Source of the DNA: Rheinheimera riviphila
GTDB lineage: Bacteria; Pseudomonadota; Gammaproteobacteria; Enterobacterales; Alteromonadaceae
Assembly: GCF_004005945.1 (NCBI RefSeq)
Contig: NZ_SACS01000015.1
Location: forward strand, 1 to 64,000
Length of the DNA stretch: 64,000 nucleotides
Reading direction: 5' to 3'
The first letter of the stretch is position 1; every line of letters begins with the position of its first letter. Under the pieces are notes generated by a model. The model searched no databases. It was given only the letters and a program-made list of their open reading frames with translations, and was not told the DNA's origin. Made by a program: the position numbers and the translations under genes. Shown piece after piece: positions 28,086 through 34,974 of this stretch.

Positions 28086-28115
28086 GTAAAACGCCGGTGA
28101 TTGCCGACGTTTTAC
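28086..28115 (-). terminator. Inverted repeat downstream of the cassette operon
   Basis: Perfect 8-bp arms GTAAAACG/CGTTTTAC at 28086-28093 and 28108-28115 with a GC-rich loop, 27 bases after the stop of the minus-strand operon. There is no clear T-run, so it is a candidate terminator or mRNA-stabilising hairpin only. Confidence 0.4.
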
Positions 28116-28141
28116 TTAGAGCTGTCGAGTTGATTCTCCTG

Positions 28142-28870
28142 TCACTCACGAACCGTAAAAATCAACGAGGAAAATAGATGCTTATGGGCAATGCCTTTAA
28201 CGCCAGTGGTTCCTGGTGAAAAAACTAGCTCATCGGCCTGAAACAGATATTTCCCGGCGGACGATGGCGTAAACTCGACAATACCGTCTTTATTCACTCG
28301 GTAATCAGTAATAAAAGCATTGTCTGTTGCGCTATAGATGAACAGACTAGATGGGGCCATCGCTTTTCCATCCCGATACACCTGAATTGAGTATTTTTCT
28401 TTTACCTTGGCCAATTTTTTCTTATTCAATATTGGCATCACGTCCAGAAACATGTCTGAAGGTTTTTGATCTTCCGTTGGCGTAACATTGTCCATTACAA
28501 TGCTCAATCTGCTGAATTCAACTCTGCCGGGCAGCTGACGTCCGGAAAGTTTGTCAAACTTGGGCCTTTTAACCACCGGGACAGGCTCCAGCAGAATTGT
28601 TGCCATTCGCGCCTCAGCCTTGAGCACCACTTGGGTCGACGTTTCAGTGTTTTCTTTCTGCAGAATATTTGAAGAAGCATCCTGAATATTGATGCCGTAC
28701 CGCAGTTTGATATCGCCAGACATAAACCGACGCTCCACCAGAAAAGGAACCATTGATTCTGACAGCGTCAACTGGATCATTCCATTTTCTCTCAGTTCAG
28801 CGGTTGCCCATTTTATATGCGCATGGCATACCGTACTAAATAAAAAAAATAATACAATAACCGTTTTCAT
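28142..28870 (-). CDS. Secreted DUF4198-like protein with possible mature N-terminal histidine
   Basis: A 242-residue protein with a signal peptide (MKTVIVLFFLFSTVCHA) that, if cut after CHA, leaves a mature protein starting HIKWATAE. The C-terminal part reads like a DUF4198/Ig-like domain: YSIQVYRDGKAMAPSSL, then DYRVNKDGIVEFTPSSAGKYLF. DUF4198 proteins are periplasmic and often linked to metal uptake. An N-terminal histidine can form a copper histidine brace (as in CopC or LPMO), but no such site is proven here. ATG 28870 with AAAGGCG is chosen over the longer frame at 28912. It is the last gene of the AT-rich minus-strand operon, 25 bases after the cupin gene. Confidence 0.6.
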   Translation of the reverse strand: MKTVIVLFFLFSTVCHAHIKWATAELRENGMIQLTLSESMVPFLVERRFMSGDIKLRYGINIQDASSNILQKENTETSTQVVLKAEARMATILLEPVPVVKRPKFDKLSGRQLPGRVEFSRLSIVMDNVTPTEDQKPSDMFLDVMPILNKKKLAKVKEKYSIQVYRDGKAMAPSSLFIYSATDNAFITDYRVNKDGIVEFTPSSAGKYLFQADELVFSPGTTGVKGIAHKHLFSSLIFTVRE

Positions 28871-28895
28871 AAACATCGCCTTTAAACACCATATA

Positions 28896-29999
28896 CTAAG
28901 AAATAATACCAAAAGAAATGAGATTCTTTATTAGCGTTTTGTCGACTGGTTGTGTAGGATTATGATTCTCAACATTCTCCCGGAAAACCTCCTGAAAATC
29001 GGGCCCCGTTTCAAATGTAACACCATTGACTATATACGCGTCATTGAATTGGCTACGAAACACACCATTAAATTTTAGGTTATTCATCTCTACATCATCT
29101 ACAAAAAATGCCGTTGTATTTATTCTGGTTTTATATCGGATATGCTTCGTGTGCTCTTCGCAGAATTGTCGAAATACTAGCTCTGATGACGATATTTCAG
29201 AAAAAATAGACAACGAATGCAGCAAACTTTTTTGTTCGCTCCCCTCAATGTAGTCTCTGACAGATACATGATCTGCCATTTTGTTTGCCAACACCCAGCT
29301 CAGGAAATCCAACACCGTATTTGGAAATACCCCTATTGCTATGTGAAATGTGTCCTGATTATCCAGCGGAATTGCATCATGCCACCAGCCTCTTGGTATA
29401 TATAGAATATCGCCTGCTTCAAGTATGATATCCAAGCAAGGTTCGGTCGGACGTTCAGGATAGTTCTTACTTTTCTGGTGCGGCAACGGGTCGATGAACG
29501 TTGGCGGATATATTTTCCAACGTTTTTTCCCAATGAGCTGGACGGCATAGACATCGTGGCTATCCCAATGCATATTAAAAGTTCCGCAGCCTCCTCTTGC
29601 TGCATAACTGTTTGCATTGGTCAGGCAGCCAGTATATTTAGAAAACATCTGGCAGATATCGCTGATAATAGAACATTTGTTCTGCATTTTATTTAATACA
29701 ACAGATGCGCCATCCTGAATAAGCTGACTAAGCTTATGAGGTACTATTCTTTTCCTATAAGCACCAAAATTAAAGTAAGTCTCAATGTAGTCACTTTCTG
29801 TCAGTTTTTCTTTGCTGTAAATACTTAAATCTTCAAAACCTGATAGGCAGAACAATGCGTTATCAAATAACTTCCAGTTATAGTCAATTTCATTTAGTAC
29901 ACTTTTATAGAGCAAGGATCGTTTAGATAAATGTGAACTATCGACTACTGCCTTTAAACATTCGTAATTTTTATTTTCTATCTTGCCAGTTAAATTCAT
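28896..29999 (-). CDS. JmjC/cupin-type Fe(II)/2-oxoglutarate oxygenase-like protein
   Basis: A 367-residue protein with the core of a JmjC/Cupin_4 oxygenase: iron ligands H144 and D146 in MHWDSHDV, a following LIGKKRWKIYPP strand-turn, and the distal H207 in GDILYIPRGWWHDA. Relatives include bacterial ribosomal oxygenases (YcfD/RoxA) and the eukaryotic asparagine hydroxylase FIH; these hydroxylate protein side chains. It is not in the usual ribosomal-oxygenase setting. The start lies one base after the stop of the ankyrin-like gene, so the two are translationally coupled. FIH-type enzymes modify ankyrin repeats, making that neighbour, or the small CX10C protein, a plausible substrate (inference). 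Confidence 0.8.
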   Translation of the reverse strand: MNLTGKIENKNYECLKAVVDSSHLSKRSLLYKSVLNEIDYNWKLFDNALFCLSGFEDLSIYSKEKLTESDYIETYFNFGAYRKRIVPHKLSQLIQDGASVVLNKMQNKCSIISDICQMFSKYTGCLTNANSYAARGGCGTFNMHWDSHDVYAVQLIGKKRWKIYPPTFIDPLPHQKSKNYPERPTEPCLDIILEAGDILYIPRGWWHDAIPLDNQDTFHIAIGVFPNTVLDFLSWVLANKMADHVSVRDYIEGSEQKSLLHSLSIFSEISSSELVFRQFCEEHTKHIRYKTRINTTAFFVDDVEMNNLKFNGVFRSQFNDAYIVNGVTFETGPDFQEVFRENVENHNPTQPVDKTLIKNLISFGIIS

Positions 30000-30000
30000 G

Positions 30001-31686
30001 TTACTGCAGCCTTGAAATTAAATCAGCATCGGATTTTCTTTTTATAGCGGCTTCCAACGGAGTCAATCCTTGTACGGATCTTGCGTATTTAATATCATGA
30101 TGTTTTTTGTAAATTTCGATGGCATCCACATTATTATTATTAATGAACATAAATATGGCCTTTTCATGCATATTCGCACCACGAAGCATTAATTGCTGAA
30201 TCACGCCGCCAGATCTCATTTTTATAACGCATTGAGTTAACAAAGAAGAATACACTTTCGACTTATCAGAAGCAGAGCGCCCATCCAAATATTGGTCTAG
30301 TGAAAATAAACCTTTATCCGTGTCTCCCTGAATAATCAAATCAAAAGCTGTTCTAACCGCGGCAACGTCTGCCAGGTCATCATCCGAGATCAACAGCGCT
30401 GCCTTAAACATTTTTTCAGCCTGTGACAAAGATCCATCAAATAAAAAGCTGGCTTTGTTTTGTTCTGTATGATTGATGTTGGCAGAACTGGTACTTTCTT
30501 TCACTTGAGCCTGTTGTTGTGCTGTCGTGGGAATGCACGTGTCAGCTTCGCTTTTAAGCATCCTTAGCTGCTGATAAATAGAGCTGTTTTTTTCAATGAG
30601 GCCTTGCAATTTCGTTAGTCGCTGAGGATCTAACTTACCCGACAGGAGCTCAACATTATCTTTTTTACTTACCAAATATTGTTCAGATAACATTTCAAAA
30701 ATTTCCGGTCGAAAGTTAGTTTTCACATACTCGAGATAAGCCGCTAGTCTGCTGGCTCGGGCTGGAGCAAGTTCATACTGAGCTGCCAATGAGACTAACT
30801 CTTGTGATGACATTGTGTTTTCATTTTCTTCAAAGTTAACAAAATCAAGAACATTATAGCCATCTATCAAGCTTAGACCGACACCATGTACTTGGTAAAA
30901 ATGCAAAGAATAATCATAAAGTTTTTTATAAGCACTATAAGTGACTAAATTATATGAAACACCGTCAATATTAAATTCAACTGAGAGTTCAGATTTAATA
31001 TAACCAGAAATTTCATCGATTAATTGAAAAGATTTTCCAGCATCTATCGCTGTGACCAGATCCATCACTGACGGTTTAAATCCTTGCTTAATCAAAACGT
31101 TAATAGTATTCAGAGTATCTATCTCTTTTTTTACATTTGCGAGTGCAAAAGCCAACATTGTTCTATCATTTATAGTTTTATTTATCAGCTCAGGATTGTC
31201 TGACAAATAGCTGGATAAACCACTCAGATCCTGATCTGAAATCAATCTCGTGAATTTAATCAAATCGACCGGTTCCATAACTTTTCCCGGAAACTCAGCG
31301 ACGCTGCGATTAAACTGAGGTAATACAGAACGAAATTCGCTGATGGACAAAAAACTTCCTGTAGATTCGAGATAATTTTCTTTTACCACCTGACTTACTG
31401 CAGCATGCTCAGCCAGGTGAAATATATTTTTATTGTTAGCAGAAATCTCTTGTTGAAATTTTGTGAGTAAATATTTCATATTGGGGCCACATTGTTTCAT
31501 TTCAGCTAAGTTTGACGTTGCTGACTTAACTTCGATCTCAGTACCGGCCGAAGCCTGTTGCAAAGTATTTTTCGTCTCAATTGGCGCAATATGCTCTGCA
31601 CTGCTGTTGTCACTGGAACGAATAAACATGTACAACGCGCCTGCAATGAGAGCCATACATAAAACGTGTGTAATAGATATCTTCAT
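30001..31686 (-). CDS. Membrane-anchored protein with ankyrin-like repeats
   Basis: A 561-residue protein with one N-terminal span (about residues 5-22, THVLCMALIAGALYMFI) and a long, mostly helical remainder. Ankyrin-like pieces: about residues 155-210 (LSGLSSYLSDNPELINKTI, then NDRTMLAFAL and INVLIKQGFKP) and the C-terminus (NNVDAIEIYKKHHDI, GLTPLEAAIKRK). Most of the protein, about residues 210-480, is not recognised. Orientation is probably periplasmic. The start codon has no Shine-Dalgarno sequence; a 7-bp GC hairpin lies 10-26 bases upstream. Strongly AT-rich compared with flanking genes. Confidence 0.6.
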   Translation of the reverse strand: MKISITHVLCMALIAGALYMFIRSSDNSSAEHIAPIETKNTLQQASAGTEIEVKSATSNLAEMKQCGPNMKYLLTKFQQEISANNKNIFHLAEHAAVSQVVKENYLESTGSFLSISEFRSVLPQFNRSVAEFPGKVMEPVDLIKFTRLISDQDLSGLSSYLSDNPELINKTINDRTMLAFALANVKKEIDTLNTINVLIKQGFKPSVMDLVTAIDAGKSFQLIDEISGYIKSELSVEFNIDGVSYNLVTYSAYKKLYDYSLHFYQVHGVGLSLIDGYNVLDFVNFEENENTMSSQELVSLAAQYELAPARASRLAAYLEYVKTNFRPEIFEMLSEQYLVSKKDNVELLSGKLDPQRLTKLQGLIEKNSSIYQQLRMLKSEADTCIPTTAQQQAQVKESTSSANINHTEQNKASFLFDGSLSQAEKMFKAALLISDDDLADVAAVRTAFDLIIQGDTDKGLFSLDQYLDGRSASDKSKVYSSLLTQCVIKMRSGGVIQQLMLRGANMHEKAIFMFINNNNVDAIEIYKKHHDIKYARSVQGLTPLEAAIKRKSDADLISRLQ

Positions 31687-31695
31687 TGTTTTTTG

Positions 31696-31712
31696 GGGGG
31701 AGAAACTCCCCC
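31696..31712 (-). promoter_or_regulatory. Intercistronic GC hairpin between small-protein and ankyrin-like genes
   Basis: Arms GGGGGAG (31696-31702) and CTCCCCC (31706-31712) with a 3-base loop, lying in an AT-rich operon. On the transcript it is followed by A-rich sequence and the ATG at 31686, not by a U-run. It hides the only purine-rich ribosome-site-like stretch, so it may reduce translation of the second gene or protect the 3' end of the small-protein mRNA. Confidence 0.6.
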
Positions 31713-31728
31713 TATCCTTGTTGTTATT

Positions 31729-32040
31729 TTATAATCTGTCACATTTTCTATAAGCGTCACTGCGTGCACTCGAACATTGGAAATATGATATGACGGTATC
31801 AATAAATCCATTGGCCAAAGCCATACAATCTTGGTAGTCAGTATCTGCCTGATCCATACACTCCAACCTTGCGTCTCCATCCTGACTCGGGTCTGCAAAC
31901 GCCCTAGTCAACCCAAAACCAAACTGATGGTTAATGCTAGCCAGCGAGTCATCTGGATTTAGCTCAATATCAATCCGTTCAATAGTGAAATTGCCCGTTA
32001 AGCAGACTGTCGCCAAAACGCCTTTCGAAATGTTGTTCAT
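31729..32040 (-). CDS. Small protein with twin CX10C motifs, first gene of the cassette
   Basis: A 103-residue acidic protein not recognised as any known family. Cysteines 61, 72, 89 and 100 form two CX10C pairs separated by 16 residues, the pattern of a disulfide-stapled helical hairpin. The N-terminal 60 residues (one more Cys at 13) lack a clear signal peptide and could be a leader; a break could lie near ADPSQDGDAR (49-58). Its ribosome site, AAGGAGGG, is the strongest in the region, suggesting much higher expression than the genes below it. A secreted peptide, a modified peptide precursor or a structural partner are all possible. Confidence 0.65.
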   Translation of the reverse strand: MNNISKGVLATVCLTGNFTIERIDIELNPDDSLASINHQFGFGLTRAFADPSQDGDARLECMDQADTDYQDCMALANGFIDTVISYFQCSSARSDAYRKCDRL

Positions 32041-32244
32041 AAACCCTCCTTTTAATTAACAATAATTAACCTTATCACCCAAATAATGCGAATACAAACA
32101 ACTACCACCAACATTTACAGCCCGTTATTTTCTTATTTAGTTAAATCTGGTAACTTAACTACTGGTTTTTGCATGGTTGTAATCATCCGCATCAGCGGCC
32201 GGGCGCCGGATCGTAGCTTTAAGTATGTGGCTGTCCGCAAATTC
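32041..32244 (-). promoter_or_regulatory. Promoter region of the AT-rich cassette
   Basis: 204 bases upstream of the CX10C gene. The part next to the gene (32041-32170) is very AT-rich and should hold the promoter; no box is convincing. The part from about 32175 to 32244 turns GC-rich, reads in frame with the LysR remnant, and may be left over from the donor or from the junction. Confidence 0.4.
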
Positions 32245-32343
32245 CGCGAAAACGTGCAGGCGGTCTACTATCGACATTCCGCGTTATCGGGGCGGATCAG
32301 CGCTTTTATCCGCTTTTTGCAACAACAGCTGATCTTTGATTAA
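32245..32343 (+). pseudogene. C-terminal remnant of the LysR gene
   Basis: Encodes the last 32 residues of the LysR protein (ENVQAVYYRHSALSGRISAF and onward) identical to the end of the intact gene at 27878. Nothing upstream in the frame matches LysR, although the frame is open back to 32086. Confidence 0.9.
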
Positions 32344-32425
32344 ACTGGGTTTCTAGTTTGAGTACATGAAAATCTGCCACCACGGAAATCAGCATGACAC
32401 CCGCCATCGAACTGCTTAAAAAACG
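32245..32425 (+). repeat. Right copy of the 181-bp direct repeat bounding the cassette
   Basis: Pairs with 27780-27960. Differences cluster in the non-coding spacer and near the ybaK ribosome site. The right copy continues into the intact ybaK-type gene; the left one into the cassette. Confidence 0.92.
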
Positions 32426-32861
32426 AAATTTCCTGTTTCAGGTACTTAGTTATCAACATGATAGCCATAGTTCGTCTTATGGTTTGGAGGCGGCCGAAAA
32501 GCTGCAATTAGACCCAAAGCTGGTGTTTAAAACTTTGGTGCTGCAACTTGAACCCGCAGAGCTGGTCGTGGCAATACTGCCGGTGAGCCATCAATTGGAC
32601 TTAAAACAACTGGCCAAAGCCGCAGGTAGCAAAAAAGCCGCGATGGCCGCGCCCGCAGCCGTTGAGCGCAGTACCGGTTATGTCTTGGGTGGTGTCAGCC
32701 CGCTGGGTCAGAAAAAACGCCTGCGCACTTTTATTGATCAAAGCGCCGAACATTTACCGCTGATTTATGTCAGCGCCGGTCGTCGTGGGCTGGAAATTGC
32801 GATAGCGCCCGAGCAATTGCAACTGTTGCTTGGTGCGAGTTTTGTGGGATTAGCCCAGTAG
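32394..32861 (+). CDS. ybaK: YbaK/EbsC-type Cys-tRNA(Pro) deacylase
   Basis: A 155-residue single-domain editing protein. YbaK hydrolyses Cys-tRNA(Pro) mischarged by prolyl-tRNA synthetase in the cytoplasm. Family features: DPKLVFKTLVLQL (about residues 36-48), conserved lysine of the KTL motif, KKAAMAAPAAVERSTGYVLGGVSPLGQKKRL with the GGVSP loop, and YVSAGRRGLEI. Length and order are normal (E. coli YbaK is 159). Start ATG 32394 follows GGAAA. Its original LysR neighbour was separated from it by the cassette. Confidence 0.93.
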   Translation: MTPAIELLKKRNFLFQVLSYQHDSHSSSYGLEAAEKLQLDPKLVFKTLVLQLEPAELVVAILPVSHQLDLKQLAKAAGSKKAAMAAPAAVERSTGYVLGGVSPLGQKKRLRTFIDQSAEHLPLIYVSAGRRGLEIAIAPEQLQLLLGASFVGLAQ

Positions 32862-32899
32862 CCGCAGCTTGTAGCAAATAATTCTTAACTTCGATGTTT

Positions 32900-33113
32900 T
32901 AAGTACAAATTAATCCATTTCCGCGCTCTGGCGACCAGCCGGATCACCGGCTATCTTTGCCCGGAGCTGCCAGTGTCCCTCTATTGTCAGGGTAGGCCCG
33001 GTAGCCAATCGTGTTTGTCTGCCAGCACTGAGATCAACAATCCTTGAAGCTGTTATTCACCGTTTTGACTCTGCTGCCAGATAAACGCATCCGAGACCGT
33101 CAGCACCAGTCAT
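32900..33113 (+). promoter_or_regulatory. GC-rich structured leader upstream of the subtilase gene
   Basis: Long untranslated stretch with several hairpins: AGCCGG/CCGGCT (about 32937-32953), CCCT/AGGG (about 32976-32991), and GGCCCGGTAGCC nearby, with the strings TATCTTTGCCCGGAGCTGCC. It may be a structured 5' leader or a riboswitch-like element, but it does not match a class I can name, including the c-di-GMP-I consensus. Confidence 0.35.
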
Positions 33114-33126
33114 AAGGAGATTGACC

Positions 33127-34437
33127 ATGGCTAATGACAAAAGACGAGGTAGTAACGTAACGCACAATCAAGTAAGTTCCGCTATATCTTCCAATATCGA
33201 ACAGCTGCTACTCGACGCTCTGGATCGTGGCGATGACAGCCTGGAAACGGGTCGCTACCTGATTAGTTATCGGGAAGGCATGTTAGATGAAGGGATTCAA
33301 TCGCTGAAAACCCAACACTTTCGAATGGCGGATGCCCGTGATTATGCAGATCAGGCCGTGATCCTGGAGGATGCCGGAGATGCTGAAGTCATGGTGTTCC
33401 CAGAGTTAGATGTAGCGCTGGTCAGTGGGGATGCCTTACAAAACCATGGGATCAGTAATTTTAGTACTTTGCAGGAACAAAACTCAGTTCAGGTGGTGGA
33501 ACCTGAATATTTTGCCTTTGCGGATAGTTCTGAATATCTACGTGGTTTTATCAGTGCCGCCACTGCTATTGCCAAAGATCTTGAATCTCAGCCCCAGGCT
33601 CCGGCTCCGGATGAACAACTGGATATTGAAGTGCTGGGGACAACCTGGGGTTTAACCCGTTGCAAAGTACCGCCAAGCACCCGCTCAGGCTCTGGGATCA
33701 AAGTCGCGGTGTTGGATACCGGTATGGATTTGGGACACCCGGATTTTGTTGGGCGAAGTTTCGTCACCCAGACCTTTGTCGGTCAGCCGGTTCAGGATCT
33801 GCATGGTCATGGCACCCATTGTGTCGGCACCGCCTGTGGCCCTAAGGCACCTGCGGGTTCGACACCAAGGTATGGCATAGGGTTTAACAGCAAAATATAT
33901 GTTGGCAAAGTATTATCCAATTCAGGCAGTGGTTCCAGTGCCAGTGTATTGGCTGGCATGAACTGGGCAATTGCCAACAGATGTGAAGTGATTTCAATGT
34001 CATTGGGTAGCCCAAGTCCGGTTCAGGCGGCGTATACCAATGCTGGCGCCGCTGCTTTACGAAATGGTTTACTAATCGTTGCGGCGGCGGGGAATTCGGC
34101 TTCCAATACCGGTGCGCCAGCCAACTCGCCGACTATTATGGCTGTAGCTTCATTGGATCCGAGTCTGATACCATCGAGCTATTCCGATTTCGGCAAGATT
34201 GATATCGCAGGGCCCGGCCGGGATGTGTTTTCATCGTGGCCACGGCCAACCCGCTACAAAACCATTAGTGGTACCAGTATGGCGGCACCTCATGTTGCCG
34301 GTTGTGCGGCTTTGTGGGCACAGACTAATCCGGCTTTTCGTGGCATGAATCTGTGGCGGCAGTTACAATTAACAGCAATGCGATTACCCTATCCTGCGAC
34401 TAAGGTTGGTGCAGGATTAGTTCTGGCTCCAAAATAA
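33127..34437 (+). CDS. Subtilisin-like serine peptidase (S8) without signal peptide
   Basis: A 436-residue S8 peptidase. The triad is visible: Asp in VAVLDTGMDLGHPDF (about residue 197), His in HGHGTHCVGTACG (about 232) and Ser in SGTSMAAPHVAG (about 382), with the oxyanion asparagine in VAAAGNS. Residues about 1-165 form a long prodomain-like region. No signal peptide is seen, so it is either cytoplasmic or exported by another route. ATG 33127 follows AAGGAGA; an in-frame TTG at 33121 overlaps that site. A separate propeptide-like gene follows at 34512, with a hairpin between. Confidence 0.9.
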   Translation: MANDKRRGSNVTHNQVSSAISSNIEQLLLDALDRGDDSLETGRYLISYREGMLDEGIQSLKTQHFRMADARDYADQAVILEDAGDAEVMVFPELDVALVSGDALQNHGISNFSTLQEQNSVQVVEPEYFAFADSSEYLRGFISAATAIAKDLESQPQAPAPDEQLDIEVLGTTWGLTRCKVPPSTRSGSGIKVAVLDTGMDLGHPDFVGRSFVTQTFVGQPVQDLHGHGTHCVGTACGPKAPAGSTPRYGIGFNSKIYVGKVLSNSGSGSSASVLAGMNWAIANRCEVISMSLGSPSPVQAAYTNAGAAALRNGLLIVAAAGNSASNTGAPANSPTIMAVASLDPSLIPSSYSDFGKIDIAGPGRDVFSSWPRPTRYKTISGTSMAAPHVAGCAALWAQTNPAFRGMNLWRQLQLTAMRLPYPATKVGAGLVLAPK

Positions 34438-34469
34438 CCAAGATGTAACGGATCGTTGGAGCTTTTATC

Positions 34470-34493
34470 TGGCCTCCTGCATGCGGGAGGCCA
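34470..34493 (+). promoter_or_regulatory. Hairpin between subtilase and propeptide-like genes
   Basis: Perfect 8-bp arms TGGCCTCC (34470-34477) and GGAGGCCA (34486-34493) with an 8-base loop. No T-run follows, so it is more likely an attenuating or mRNA-processing hairpin than a full terminator. The small gene starts 18 bases later. Confidence 0.6.
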
Positions 34494-34511
34494 CTTTCAG
34501 AGGTGCTACTT

Positions 34512-34751
34512 ATGTCAAACGAACAACTGTGGATTGTCACTATCGATCATGAAAAATCAATTGCACAGGTCGTCCGGCAACTTGAAACAAGAGGCTTGGC
34601 TGTCCATTCGGTGCTCGCCGAAGTGGGCTGTGTCACAGGTTCAGCTGCGGAAAGTCAGTTAAGTGCATTGCGCGCCGTTGATGGTGTTCTGGACATTGCC
34701 GCAGACTTTCCAGTCCAGCTTGATACCGAGGCTGATTCAGGTGTCTGGTAA
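34512..34751 (+). CDS. Stand-alone inhibitor-I9/subtilisin-propeptide-like small protein
   Basis: A 79-residue protein with the beta-alpha-beta-beta-alpha-beta pattern of subtilisin propeptides (LWIVTIDHEKSIAQVVRQLE, VHSVLAEVGCVTGS, LSALRAVDGVLDIAADFPVQL). Such domains fold the protease and inhibit it until cut off. Placed 74 bases after the subtilase on the same strand, it may act in trans as a folding helper or inhibitor of that enzyme (inference). ATG 34512 follows AGAGG; the in-frame GTG at 34503 overlaps the ribosome site. Confidence 0.7.
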   Translation: MSNEQLWIVTIDHEKSIAQVVRQLETRGLAVHSVLAEVGCVTGSAAESQLSALRAVDGVLDIAADFPVQLDTEADSGVW

Positions 34752-34974
34752 TCCCAACATCCACTGCACCTGAAATACTATTGAACAGACTCCTACAGCT
34801 GGCTTGTAGGCAATTCCCGCTCGAACAAATCTTGTTACAAAGCAGTCACAGCCAGAGTCATTACATATCTCCCGGAACCTGTTAGCTTTTGCCACCCGCC
34901 CTCGCATAGGGCAGGCCACTGCATGTTCAAACCCGTGCAATTTTTTAAGCTGTACAGCTAAACCGGAGCCCGCC

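Noticed and set aside
31696-31712. Hairpin as Rho-independent terminator
   Set aside because: On the transcript strand it is followed by adenines and a start codon, not by a uracil run.
32900-33113. Known riboswitch (c-di-GMP-I, cobalamin)
   Set aside because: The consensus blocks of those classes are absent; only generic hairpins are seen.
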